From assembly GCF_018524365.1 (NCBI RefSeq), contig NZ_JAEKFT010000026.1, positions 1-64,000 on the forward strand: DNA of 64,000 nt, given 5' to 3'. Under the pieces are notes generated by a model. That model did no database searches. It saw only the letters and a program-made list of their open reading frames with translations, and was not told the DNA's origin. Numbering within the stretch: position 1 is the first letter of the stretch; each line of letters begins with the position of its first letter. Origin of the DNA: Denitromonas iodatirespirans (GTDB lineage: Bacteria > Pseudomonadota > Gammaproteobacteria > Burkholderiales > Rhodocyclaceae). The position numbers and the translations under genes are program-made. This document shows, piece by piece, positions 19,527-28,365 of the stretch.

Positions 19527-20738
19527 ATGCTGACTCTCGCCCTGCGTAATGTTCTTCGACACAAACTCAGGATGGCCATCACCATGGCCTCGGTCACCTG
19601 CGGCGTGGTGGCGCTGATCCTGAGCGGCGGCTTCATCCGCGATGTCTACGACCAACTGGCCGAAGCGCTGATCCACTCCCAGCTGGGGCACATCCAGATC
19701 GCCCAGCGCGGCTACTTCGACGAAGGCTCCCGCGCCCCCGACCGCTACCGCCTGGCCAACGCCGGCGTGGTGGTGAGCGAAGCGACAGGCCTGCGCGGCG
19801 TATCGGCGGTGCTGCAGCGCTCGCACTTCAGCGGCTTGCTCAACAATGGCCGCAGCGACTGGCCGATCGTCGGCGAGGGTGTGGAGCCCGACAAGGAAAA
19901 CGCACTCGGGACGCTGATGCGCATCGTCGCGGGGCGCCAGCTCACCGATGCCGACCGCTTCGGCGTGCTGGTCGGCGACGGCGTCGCCCGGGCACTGGCG
20001 CTCAAACCCGGCGACTCGGTCACCTTGCTGCTGAGCCGCGCCGGCGGCGCACTGGACAGCCTGGACCTGGAGGTCGTCGGCGTTTTCCAGTCCTTTTCCA
20101 AGGACTTCGACGATCGCGCGGTGCGGGTGCATCTCACCGCCCTGCAGGGGGCGCTCGGCGACACCGCGCCCAACGTCGTGGTGCTCTCGCTCGACAGCAC
20201 GGCCGATACCCGCCCGGTGCACAGTGCGCTGTCCCAGTCGCTGAGCGGCGAGAGCGTCGATGTGCGCCGCTGGGACCAGCTCACCGATTTCTACGACAAG
20301 ACCGTGGCGCTCTACGAAAACCAGTTCGGCTTCCTGAAGCTGATCATCCTGTTCATGGTGGTGCTCAGCGTCAGCAACTCGGTCAATACCAGCGTGTTCG
20401 AGCGCACGGCCGAGTTCGGCACGATGCGCGCCATGGGCACCCGGCGACGCGCCATCGTCCAGCTGGTGGTGCTCGAAAGCACGCTCATCGGCATTGCCGG
20501 CGCGCTTGCCGGCATCGTCCTCGGTCTGCTGCTGGCCCAGCTCATCTCGTCCGCCGGCATCCCCATGCCCCCGCCGCCGAATGCCAACCTGGGCTATACC
20601 GCCTACATCAAGACCGATCCTGTCACCATCTCTGCCGCCGCCGCCATCGGACTGGTCGCCTGCGTGCTCGCCGCCCTCATTCCGGCCTACCGGGTATCGC
20701 GCATTCCTGTGGTCGATGCGCTGCGCCAGAGCGTCTAG
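19527..20738 (+). CDS. FtsX/LolCE-type ABC transporter permease (second)
   Basis: A 403-residue paralogue of the preceding permease. It has an N-terminal helix over a MASVTCGVVALILSGGFI stretch, a periplasmic domain of about 220 residues, and three C-terminal helices with VSNSVNTSVFERTAEFGTMR and IPAYRVSRIPVVDALR. The pair probably forms a LolCE- or MacB-like heterodimer that moves a lipid or lipoprotein out of the inner membrane; the substrate is unknown. The gene is 7 bp downstream of its partner and 15 bp upstream of the acyltransferase. Confidence 0.9.
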   Translation: MLTLALRNVLRHKLRMAITMASVTCGVVALILSGGFIRDVYDQLAEALIHSQLGHIQIAQRGYFDEGSRAPDRYRLANAGVVVSEATGLRGVSAVLQRSHFSGLLNNGRSDWPIVGEGVEPDKENALGTLMRIVAGRQLTDADRFGVLVGDGVARALALKPGDSVTLLLSRAGGALDSLDLEVVGVFQSFSKDFDDRAVRVHLTALQGALGDTAPNVVVLSLDSTADTRPVHSALSQSLSGESVDVRRWDQLTDFYDKTVALYENQFGFLKLIILFMVVLSVSNSVNTSVFERTAEFGTMRAMGTRRRAIVQLVVLESTLIGIAGALAGIVLGLLLAQLISSAGIPMPPPPNANLGYTAYIKTDPVTISAAAAIGLVACVLAALIPAYRVSRIPVVDALRQSV

Positions 20739-20753
20739 GAAAGGAAGAACGCC

Positions 20754-21503
20754 ATGTCATTGTTCGATCGTTTCAACCTTGGCACCGGATTCAAGAAGTA
20801 CTTCCAGATCGAGGCCGCCGCCTCCGACGCGGTGCGCGATGCGGTCTATCGGGTGCGCCATGAGGTCTATTGCGAAGAACTGAAGTTCGAGTCCGAGCGG
20901 CCCGACCGGCGTGAAATCGACACCTACGACGCGCACAGCCTGCACTGCCTGCTCACGTCCTCCAATCCCCCGCATGCGTCCGTCGGTTGCATCCGCCTGG
21001 TCTTGCCGGCGCCCGACGCGCTCGACGCGCCGCTCCCCTTCGAAGCCACCTGTGCTCACACCATCGATCGGCGCATCATCGACCCGGCCAAGCTCGACCG
21101 TCGCCGCATCGCCGAAGTGTCACGCCTGGCGGTGCGCTCGGCCTACCGGCGACGCAAGGGCGAGCAGCATGTGGCCGTGGCGATCCAGGACGAGGACTAC
21201 GCCGCGACCGCACGCCAGCCGCGCTTCCCCTACATCCCGGTCGGCCTCTATCTGGGCGTGGTGGCCCTGGCCGCGCGCAACGACATCGACACCTTGTTCG
21301 TCCTGACGGAACCGCGCCTGGCCTCTCACTTCTCCAAGCTCGGCGTCGAAATCAAGCAGATCGGCGGGCCGGTCGAACACCGCGGCACGCGCGTGCCGTC
21401 GATGATGGACGTGCAATCGATCATCAAGGGCCTGCGCTTCATGGTCAAACCGATCTGGCGCGTGATCCAGGAGCAGATCGAGGCCAGCGCGCCTCCGCGC
21501 TGA
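20754..21503 (+). CDS. PEP-CTERM/exosortase-associated acyltransferase
   Basis: A 249-residue protein resembling the exosortase-system acyltransferase family (the group known as TIGR03694), with an N-acyltransferase (GNAT/autoinducer synthase-like) fold. Typical parts are VRHEVYCEELKFE near residue 30, YDAHSLHCLL near 55, and EVSRLAVRSAYRRRKGE near 121. The family is found in genomes with PEP-CTERM proteins and exosortase; its substrate is not established. GGAAAGGAAG precedes the ATG. Its position beside a PEP-CTERM gene fits the assignment. A bidirectional terminator follows. Confidence 0.85.
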   Translation: MSLFDRFNLGTGFKKYFQIEAAASDAVRDAVYRVRHEVYCEELKFESERPDRREIDTYDAHSLHCLLTSSNPPHASVGCIRLVLPAPDALDAPLPFEATCAHTIDRRIIDPAKLDRRRIAEVSRLAVRSAYRRRKGEQHVAVAIQDEDYAATARQPRFPYIPVGLYLGVVALAARNDIDTLFVLTEPRLASHFSKLGVEIKQIGGPVEHRGTRVPSMMDVQSIIKGLRFMVKPIWRVIQEQIEASAPPR

Positions 21504-21525
21504 ACGCACGGCCCGGCCGGAAAAA

Positions 21526-21553
21526 GAAAAAGCCCGCGCGAGCGGGCTTTTTC
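21526..21553. terminator. Bidirectional rho-independent terminator
   Basis: GAAAAAGCCCGC (21526-21537) pairs with GCGGGCTTTTTC (21542-21553) around a GCGA loop. It serves the convergent acyltransferase operon and prpE. Confidence 0.93.
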
Positions 21554-21570
21554 AATGCAGCATCAACCGC

Positions 21571-23463
21571 TTACGCTTTCAGGGCGGCCTGGATCTGCTC
21601 CAGCGAAGACGGATCCTCGATGGTGGTCAGATCGCCCGGATCGCGCCCCTCGGCCAATGCCTGGATGGAGCGGCGCAGCAGCTTGCCCGAGCGCGTCTTG
21701 GGCAGGCCACCGATGAAGAAGACGCGGCCCGGACGGGCGATGGCGCCCAGCGAGGCATCGACCTTCTTCATCACTTCCTTCTCGAGCGCGGCACGCTGCT
21801 CGGCGGTTTCAACGACCGACGCGTCCTTCACGACCGCGAACGCCATTGGCATCTGGCCCTTGAGCGGGTCGGCAACACCAACCACCGCCACTTCGGCGAT
21901 CGCCGGATGAGTCTGCACCGCCTCTTCGATCTCGCGCGTGCCCAGGCGATGGCCGGCCACGTTGATCACGTCGTCCATGCGGCCGAGGATGGTGTAGTAA
22001 CCCTTGTCGTCGCGGATACCCCAATCGGACGAGGAGTAGATGACCGGATCGGCGAAGGTGCTGAAGTAGGTGGACACGAAGCGCTCGTCCTGCCCCCAGA
22101 CGGTGGACAGGCAGCCCGGCGGCAGCGGCGGCACGATGCCGACAATGCCCTTCTCGTTAGCGCCGCACTCCGAGCCGTCCTCGCGGAACAGGCGCAGGTC
22201 GTAGCCATAGACCGGGAAGGCGGGCGAGCCGAGCTTGATGTCGGCATCTTCGACACCGCGGCAGATGGCCAGGATCGGCCAGCCGGTTTCGGTCTGCCAG
22301 TAGTTGTCGATGACCGGGATGCCCAGTTCGCTCATGATCCACTGGTGCGAGGTTTCGTCGAGCGGCTCGCCGGCCAGGAACAGGTGCTTGAGCGAGGACA
22401 GGTCGTACTTCTTGAGGAAGGCCGGGTCCTGCTTCTTGAGCACGCGCACCGCGGTCGGCGCCGAGAACATCACGCTGACCTTGTACTTTTCGACGATCTG
22501 CCACCAGATGCCGGCATCCGGGCGCAGCGGCGTGCCCTCATACATGATGGTGGCCATGCCGGCCAGCAGCGGGCCGTAGATGATGTAGGAATGGCCGACC
22601 ACCCAGCCGATGTCGGAGGTGGCGAACATGGTCTCGCCGGCCTCGCCGGTGAAGATGTTCTTCATCGAGGCGGCCAGGGCCACGGCGTAGCCGCCGGTGT
22701 CACGCTGCACGCCCTTGGGCTTGCCGGTGGTGCCGGAGGTGTACAGGATGTAGCTGGGCTCGGAGGATTCGACCCAGACAACCGGCACTTGCGCATCCAT
22801 GTGCTTGGCGCGCAGCGTGGCGTAGTCCTCGTCGCGACCGGCGACCTTGGAGAAGCCCTTGTCGAGGCCGCGGTCGACGATCAATACCTTTTTAGGCGGG
22901 AACTCGGCCAGCTTGCAGGCCTCGTCCACCAGGTGCTTGTAGGGCACCGGCTTGCCGTTGCGCATGCCGGCGTCGGCGCTGACCATCAGCACCGGCTTGG
23001 CATCGTCGATACGGGTGGCGAGCGAACCGGCCGCGAAGCCGCCGAACACCACCGAATGGATCGCGCCGATGCGGGCGCAGGCCAGCATGGCGAAGGCCGC
23101 CTCGGCGATCATCGGCATGTAGATCAGAACCCGGTCGCCACGCTGCACGCCCAGTTCCTGGTACACCGCCGCCATGCGCTCGACCTCGCGCTGCAACTCG
23201 GCAAAGCTGTAGACCACTTCTTCGTTGGTCTCGGTCGAGATGTAGATCAGCACCTTGTCGTTCGGCCGCTTGGCGGCATGGCGATCGACGGCGTTGTGGC
23301 ACAGGTTGGTCTGGCCGCCCTTGAACCACTTGACGAAGGGCGGGCGCGAATAATCGCAGACCTGCTCCGGCGCCTTGTGCCAGTCGATCAGTTGTGCCTG
23401 ATCTCCCCAGAATCCGTCCCGATCTTCAATGGAACGGCGGTGAAACTCCTTGAATGTCGTCAT
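21571..23463 (-). CDS. prpE: Propionate--CoA ligase
   Basis: A 630-residue acyl-CoA synthetase of the AcsA/PrpE type. Adenylation motifs are clear: YILYTSGTTGKPKG near residue 235, DNYWQTETGWP near 385, SSDWGIRDDKGYYTILGRMDDVINVAGHRLGT near 480-510, and the C-terminal KTRSGKLLRR with the acetylatable lysine near 590. The length and the LIDWHKAPEQV start fit PrpE better than the longer AcsA. It activates propionate to propionyl-CoA in the cytoplasm. The upstream co-directional acuI gene also ends in propionyl-CoA. Confidence 0.9.
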   Translation of the reverse strand: MTTFKEFHRRSIEDRDGFWGDQAQLIDWHKAPEQVCDYSRPPFVKWFKGGQTNLCHNAVDRHAAKRPNDKVLIYISTETNEEVVYSFAELQREVERMAAVYQELGVQRGDRVLIYMPMIAEAAFAMLACARIGAIHSVVFGGFAAGSLATRIDDAKPVLMVSADAGMRNGKPVPYKHLVDEACKLAEFPPKKVLIVDRGLDKGFSKVAGRDEDYATLRAKHMDAQVPVVWVESSEPSYILYTSGTTGKPKGVQRDTGGYAVALAASMKNIFTGEAGETMFATSDIGWVVGHSYIIYGPLLAGMATIMYEGTPLRPDAGIWWQIVEKYKVSVMFSAPTAVRVLKKQDPAFLKKYDLSSLKHLFLAGEPLDETSHQWIMSELGIPVIDNYWQTETGWPILAICRGVEDADIKLGSPAFPVYGYDLRLFREDGSECGANEKGIVGIVPPLPPGCLSTVWGQDERFVSTYFSTFADPVIYSSSDWGIRDDKGYYTILGRMDDVINVAGHRLGTREIEEAVQTHPAIAEVAVVGVADPLKGQMPMAFAVVKDASVVETAEQRAALEKEVMKKVDASLGAIARPGRVFFIGGLPKTRSGKLLRRSIQALAEGRDPGDLTTIEDPSSLEQIQAALKA

Positions 23464-23535
23464 GACAATCCCTCTCCCTTTTCATTCCCTTCGATTGTGA
23501 GTGACGTGCTGCTTCCATACTGCATTCAGCTATTG

Positions 23536-24729
23536 CTATAGCTTTGTTGTGGTTCCCTCATGGGGATCTTCTTCGCCCGGCGACCGGCGACGCAGCTGAC
23601 GCAATGCGTCGAGCGGCAGCCCGCAGCGAAATTCAGATTCGATCAAGTCGAGCAACGGCATCAGGGTGTTCATCACGTCTGGCGCACGCAGCAAGACCTC
23701 GCCGCTCGCGCCGGCGCGCACCTGCATCAATACATGGTCGATGCTGACCGGTAGGCGCACGAAGCGGCTGAGTTCTCCGGGCGTGATCTCGCCGCTCTCG
23801 GCGATCACCCGAGCGCCGCCGGCGTCAACGCCGGTCTGTGCACGCTGCACCGCCAAGCCGATCAAATGGCTGAGGGTGAAAGACTCGCCGCCCCTGGCGC
23901 TGGCTGCGATGCCGACCGTCACGCTCATGCGGATGCGCGTATCGCGATAGGTCATCACCAGCTTGTCGATGGCCCGTTGCAGGCGAAGCGCGAAGGCCGA
24001 ACAGCCATCCAGGTCGGTACTCGGACACAGCACCGCGAACTGTCCCGGCGCCATCTGCGCCACGGTGTCTTCCTTGCGCACCTTGGACGAGAGGATCTTC
24101 GACAGCTTGCGGTTGATCAGCTCGGTGACATGGACCCCATACTCCGACACCATTTTTTCGAAGCGGTCGATGACGATCACCATCGCCGCCAGATCGCCGT
24201 TGCGCCGCCGCGCCAGCGCCAGCTCCTGGTTGCCGTGCCAGTTCAGGTAGGCCTGAGTCACCAGGCCAGACTCCGGGTCCACCGGGCTGTGGCTGGCCAG
24301 CGCCTCGCGGCTGGCTTCGAGCTCGCGGGTGGCACGCGCCAGCCGGGTCAGCGCTTCGAGCCGGCTCAACAGCTCGACGGTGCCGGTGCCCTTGGTGATG
24401 AAATCGGTGGCCCCCATCTCGCGCGCGCGCACTCGTGCGGTGTCGTCTTCCTCGCCCGAGATGACGATGACCGGCAACTCCTGGATGCGCGACAGCTTCG
24501 ACGAACGGACCCGCTCGAGCAGCCCGTAGCCGTCGAGCCGCGGCATGCCCAGGTCGGAGATCACCACCTGGATCGACGGATCGATCAGCAGCGCCTCCCA
24601 GCCGGCCTCGCCGTCGGCCTCTTCACGCACATCGAAGCGCTCGCGGATGTTACGGCTGATCGACGCGCGCACCATGCGCGAGTCGTCCACGATCAGCACG
24701 CGCGGCAGCGCAATGGTCTCTTCACTCAC
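23536..24729 (-). CDS. Response regulator with degenerate GGDEF domain
   Basis: A protein of about 397 residues. The receiver domain (about 10-130) has VLIVDDSRMVRAS with the acidic pair and VVISDLGMP with the phospho-acceptor Asp near 60. A C-terminal diguanylate cyclase-like domain (about 165-320) has MAPGQFAVLCPS where an active enzyme has GGDEF, so it is probably not catalytic. The GTG at 24729 was chosen because GGAG lies 9 nt upstream and the frame then begins after the acuI stop. It is flanked by acuI and prpE in the same direction. No histidine kinase is adjacent. Confidence 0.82.
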   Translation of the reverse strand: MSEETIALPRVLIVDDSRMVRASISRNIRERFDVREEADGEAGWEALLIDPSIQVVISDLGMPRLDGYGLLERVRSSKLSRIQELPVIVISGEEDDTARVRAREMGATDFITKGTGTVELLSRLEALTRLARATRELEASREALASHSPVDPESGLVTQAYLNWHGNQELALARRRNGDLAAMVIVIDRFEKMVSEYGVHVTELINRKLSKILSSKVRKEDTVAQMAPGQFAVLCPSTDLDGCSAFALRLQRAIDKLVMTYRDTRIRMSVTVGIAASARGGESFTLSHLIGLAVQRAQTGVDAGGARVIAESGEITPGELSRFVRLPVSIDHVLMQVRAGASGEVLLRAPDVMNTLMPLLDLIESEFRCGLPLDALRQLRRRSPGEEDPHEGTTTKL

Positions 24730-24751
24730 GATCGGATGCTCCGTTGGCCAC

Positions 24752-25750
24752 TCACGCGCCGATCCGGACCACGGTCCGTCCGCGGATGCGCCCGGCGATG
24801 AAATCGTCAAACGCCGCCGGCAATGCGTCGAATTCGATGGTTTGTGTCACCGCGTCCAGATGGCGCGGCCGCAGGTCGGTGGCCAGGCGATCCCAGATCT
24901 GCTGGCGCACCGGGAAGCCGATGTAGCCCGAATCCACGCCCAGCAGGCTGACCCCGCGCAGGATGAAGGGGAAGACCGAGGTGTGCAGATCGAAGCCGGC
25001 CGCGTTGCCGATGCTGGCGACGGTGCCGGCCTGCTGCATGGTGGCCAGCATCCAGTGCAGGATCTTGCCGCCGGTGTTGTCCACCGCGCCGGCCCAGCGG
25101 GCCCCTTCGAGCGGGCGCACCGCGTCGAAATCGATCGACTCGCGCAGCAGGATGTCGCTGGCGCCGAGCCCCTTCAGGTAGTCCGCTTCGGTGGCCTTGC
25201 CGGTCAGCGCGGTCACCGAATAGCCGGCAGCGGCCAGCATGTCGATCGCCAGGCTGCCCACGCCGCCGGTGGCGCCGGAGACCACCACCGGGCCGTTCTC
25301 GGGCCGCAGCCCGTTGTCTTCCATGCGCTGCACGCCGAGCGCCGCGGTGAAACCGGCGGTGCCCAGCGCCATCGCCTCGAACAGGCTCAGGCCCTCGGGC
25401 AGACGCACCACCCACTTGGCGGGGATGCGCGCATATTCCGCGAAACCGCCATGATGCGCCACGCCGATGTCGAAGCTGGTGGCGATCACCGCATCGCCCG
25501 CCGCAAAGCGCGGGTCGGTGCTGTCGACCACCTCGCCCGACAGGTCGATGCCGCCGACGCATGGAAAGCGGCGGATGATCTTGCCCTTGCCGGTCGCGGC
25601 CAGGGCGTCCTTGTAGTTGATGCTCGAATACTGGACCCGGATCAGCACTTCGCCCGCATCCAGATCGTCGATGCCCAGGGACTGCATCCCGGCCCGAATG
25701 GTCTTGCCCTCGCCCTGCTCGATCAGGAATGCCTTGAAAGACTCTTTCAC
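24752..25750 (-). CDS. acuI: Acryloyl-CoA reductase (YhdH/AcuI-type MDR oxidoreductase)
   Basis: A 332-residue zinc-independent medium-chain reductase. It has VQYSSINYKDALAATGKGKI near residue 40 and PCVGGIDLSGEVV near 64. The NADPH fold VVVSGATGGVGSLAIDMLA lies near 147. This is the YhdH/AcuI subgroup, whose best-known members reduce acryloyl-CoA to propionyl-CoA and so detoxify acrylate. A GTG at 25750 with GGAG 6 nt upstream is the likely start. Its position upstream of prpE fits propionyl-CoA metabolism. Confidence 0.85.
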   Translation of the reverse strand: MKESFKAFLIEQGEGKTIRAGMQSLGIDDLDAGEVLIRVQYSSINYKDALAATGKGKIIRRFPCVGGIDLSGEVVDSTDPRFAAGDAVIATSFDIGVAHHGGFAEYARIPAKWVVRLPEGLSLFEAMALGTAGFTAALGVQRMEDNGLRPENGPVVVSGATGGVGSLAIDMLAAAGYSVTALTGKATEADYLKGLGASDILLRESIDFDAVRPLEGARWAGAVDNTGGKILHWMLATMQQAGTVASIGNAAGFDLHTSVFPFILRGVSLLGVDSGYIGFPVRQQIWDRLATDLRPRHLDAVTQTIEFDALPAAFDDFIAGRIRGRTVVRIGA

Positions 25751-25902
25751 ACGCTTCTCCGTCCCGGCCCGCGCGACCTGCACGCGCTAATCCCGAAAGA
25801 TTATAACGAAATCCCCCGTCCCGTCTGCCTTGCCGGCGGCGTGGCTCAAGTCCTCGGCCATCCGCGCCGTAATCGCTGTCAACCCGGACTTCCGAGACGA
25901 TC

Positions 25903-26781
25903 ATGACCCGCCTGGACCACGCGCTCCCCTCCATCGAGTCCTACGTGGCGCTTTTTTCCAGCCACGAGCTGCCCGTGCTGCGTCGCACCACCCGCGAACT
26001 GGCCGCCCTGAGGCAACGCGAAGACGAGATCGGCGGCAAACAGATCACCGGCGTCGTGCTGGGCGACCCGCTGATGACGCTGCGCTTGCTCAGCTATATC
26101 GAGGCCCATCGCCCGCAATCGCAGAACCATGCCATCACCACCATCGACCGGGCGGTGATGATGATCGGCATCTCGCCCTTCTTCCGGCTGTTCGACACCA
26201 TGCCGACGCTGGAGGAGACCCTGGCCGACATCCCGCCCGCCCTGATCGGCCTGCTCGGCGTGATCGGGCGCGCCCGCCGCGCCGCGCATTTCGCGCGTGA
26301 GTGGGCCATCATCCGCCACGACCTGGATGTCGACGAGATCACCATCGCCGCCCTGCTGCACGACATCGCCGACATCCTGTGCTGGGCCTTCGCCCCGGCG
26401 CTGACGGCGCGGGTGTATGCCATGCAGCGCGCCGACCACAGCTTGCGCAGCGCAACCGCCCAGCGCGAGGTATTCGGCTTCACGGCAGCGGAACTGCAGC
26501 TGGCGCTGGTCAAGCACTGGCAGCTGCCGGATCTGCTGATCTCGCTGATGGACCATTCCAGCGCCGACAACCCCCGCGTGCGCACGGTCGTCCTGGCCAA
26601 CGCCCTGGCGCGGCACACCGCGAAGGGCTGGGACAACCCCGCCATCCCGGACGACCTGGCGGCCATCCAGTCGCTGCTCAAGATCAATCGCGAACAACTC
26701 ATCCTCCGCCTGGCGATTCCCGAAGAGGCCGCCGAGCGGCTGATGCCCGAACCCACCGAGCCGCCCGCCCCACCAAACTGA
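25903..26781 (+). CDS. HDOD domain protein
   Basis: A 292-residue soluble protein with an HDOD domain (about 35-240). Visible parts are VVLGDPLMTLRLLSYIE near residue 50, the central ITTIDRAVMMIGISPFFRLF near 80, and ALLHDIADILCW near 145, where the HD-like His-Asp pair is kept. HDOD proteins usually act in signalling with response regulators or c-di-GMP proteins and are not established nucleases. It is divergent from acuI and followed by the LemA gene after about 100 bp. Its specific role is unknown. Confidence 0.85.
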   Translation: MTRLDHALPSIESYVALFSSHELPVLRRTTRELAALRQREDEIGGKQITGVVLGDPLMTLRLLSYIEAHRPQSQNHAITTIDRAVMMIGISPFFRLFDTMPTLEETLADIPPALIGLLGVIGRARRAAHFAREWAIIRHDLDVDEITIAALLHDIADILCWAFAPALTARVYAMQRADHSLRSATAQREVFGFTAAELQLALVKHWQLPDLLISLMDHSSADNPRVRTVVLANALARHTAKGWDNPAIPDDLAAIQSLLKINREQLILRLAIPEEAAERLMPEPTEPPAPPN

Positions 26782-26877
26782 CCCCCCGGCGCCGCGCGGC
26801 TGGTGGGCCCGGCGCCCGGTCGCTAGAATCGCCCTGCCCTGCCGGCACTGCCGGTGACTTTCAAGAGGAATCGCCCG

Positions 26878-27453
26878 ATGTCCGTGTCCGCCATCGTCTT
26901 GCTCGGCATCCTTGCCATCGCGCTGCTCTACGGCATCGTGGTCTACAACAACCTGGTCCGCCTCAAGCACAACATCGCCAAGGCCTGGGCCAACATCGAC
27001 GTGCTACTCAAACAGCGCCATGACGAGCTGCCCAAGCTGGTCGAGGTGTGCCGGCAGTACAAGCAGTTCGAAGAGAGCACGCTGACCCGCGTCATCGAAG
27101 CGCGCGCCCGCGTCGCCGACGCCCGCAGCCAGCACGACGTGCCCGCCCTCGGCCAGGCCGAAGGCATGCTGCGCGTCGGCCTCGGGCAGCTGTTCGCGGT
27201 GGCCGAGGCCTACCCCGAACTGAAGGCCAACGAGCACTTCATGCAGTTGCAGACACGCATCACCTCGCTCGAAAACGGCATCGCCGACCGCCGCGAGTGG
27301 TTCAACGAAAGCACCAATGTGCACAACATCCGCATCGAGCAGTTCCCCGACCTGATCGTCGCCCGCCTGTTCCAGTTCACCGAGCAACCGCTCTTGGAGT
27401 TCTCCACCGCCGAAAAGGCCGACGTGGATCTCAAGGCCTTGTTCAGCGCCTGA
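26878..27453 (+). CDS. LemA family protein
   Basis: A 191-residue protein with one N-terminal membrane helix (about 4-22) and the LemA helical domain: YNNLVRLKHNIAKAWANIDVLLKQRHDELP near residue 24-53, followed by long amphipathic helices. AGAGGA 8 nt upstream supports the ATG at 26878. LemA proteins are widespread and of unclear function, often next to GIDE/TPM-domain membrane proteins. Here the next gene, 14 bp on, encodes such a GIDE protein, so the two very likely act together at the inner membrane. Confidence 0.92.
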   Translation: MSVSAIVLLGILAIALLYGIVVYNNLVRLKHNIAKAWANIDVLLKQRHDELPKLVEVCRQYKQFEESTLTRVIEARARVADARSQHDVPALGQAEGMLRVGLGQLFAVAEAYPELKANEHFMQLQTRITSLENGIADRREWFNESTNVHNIRIEQFPDLIVARLFQFTEQPLLEFSTAEKADVDLKALFSA

Positions 27454-27467
27454 CTCGCCGCTGAGCC

Positions 27468-28355
27468 ATGCTCGTTTCACTGCGCCCGGACCGCACCGGT
27501 GCGGCGGTCGCCTCCGGCATCGCCGTGCTCGGCTTTGCCGGCTTTCACGCCGAGGGCAACTTCCGTCTCGGCGCGCTGGCGCTGATCCTCGCCGCCGCGC
27601 TGTTCGGCTGGCTGCGCTCGATCCATCACAGCCGCCTGATCCTCGACACCCCCACCTCACGCATCGCCTCGGCCGCGCAGGGCTACACCGAGCTGTTCGG
27701 CCACGGCCAGCCGCTCGACGGCACGCCGCTGCTGTCGCCCTTCAATGGCTTGCCGGTGCTGTGGTACCGGCTGCTGATGGAGGAAAAGGACGGCGACCAA
27801 TGGCGACGCGTGTCCGAAGACGAGAGCAACGCCTCCTTTCTGCTGGACGACGGCAGCGGCCAGTGTGCGGTCGATCCGGACGGGGCCGAGCTGCTGATCA
27901 CCCGCAAGGATGTCGAGGTACGCGGCGATCGGCGCTACACCCAGTGGTGCCTGATCCGCAACGACCCGATCTACGTGATCGGCGAATTCACCACGCTCGG
28001 CAGCATCGACCCCGCCCATGACAGCGCGCGCCAGGTCCGCGAGTTGCTCGCGCACTGGAAGACCGACCACCCGCGCCTGCTCGAGCGCTTCGACCTCGAC
28101 GGCGATGGCCAGATCGACATGACCGAATGGGAGCTGGCGCGCGCCGAGGCCAAGCGCGAGGTGCGCCGCCAGCAAGCCGAACTGCACGCGGCGGCCGAGG
28201 CCCACATCATGCGCAAGCCCGACGACCGGCGCCTCTACCTGATCTCGGATCTCGACCCGAACCAGCTCGGGCGCCGCTACCAGCTGTGGGGCTGGCTGTT
28301 CTTCGCCGCCTTGCTGCTCAGCTCAGCCGGGGTGGCTACGCTGCTTGCGCGCTGA
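27468..28355 (+). CDS. GIDE-type membrane protein with EF-hand
   Basis: A 295-residue membrane protein. Two N-terminal helices span about 12-50, a GIDE-like cytoplasmic domain spans about 60-190 (VLWYRLLMEEKDGDQWRRVS near 101), and a helix at about 272-293 ends the protein. A canonical EF-hand loop, DLDGDGQIDMTE, lies at residues 209-220 with acidic ligands at loop positions 1, 3, 5, 9 and 12, so calcium binding is likely. GIDE domains are related to eukaryotic mitochondrial E3 ligase MULAN, but bacterial ones lack the RING. It forms an operon with lemA. Its last 40 codons recur at 29090-29209. Confidence 0.85.
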   Translation: MLVSLRPDRTGAAVASGIAVLGFAGFHAEGNFRLGALALILAAALFGWLRSIHHSRLILDTPTSRIASAAQGYTELFGHGQPLDGTPLLSPFNGLPVLWYRLLMEEKDGDQWRRVSEDESNASFLLDDGSGQCAVDPDGAELLITRKDVEVRGDRRYTQWCLIRNDPIYVIGEFTTLGSIDPAHDSARQVRELLAHWKTDHPRLLERFDLDGDGQIDMTEWELARAEAKREVRRQQAELHAAAEAHIMRKPDDRRLYLISDLDPNQLGRRYQLWGWLFFAALLLSSAGVATLLAR

Positions 28356-28365
28356 GCCGGCGGCC

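Noticed and set aside
17507-19636. Minus-strand open frame of 709 codons opposite the methyltransferase and permease genes
   Set aside because: The translation is His/Gln/Gly/Arg-rich as expected for the antisense of high-GC genes; the plus-strand genes have clear family motifs and ribosome binding sites.
16407-21503. A complete exosortase locus
   Set aside because: The PEP-CTERM protein and associated acyltransferase are here, but no exosortase, PrsK/PrsR or polysaccharide genes were found in the window.
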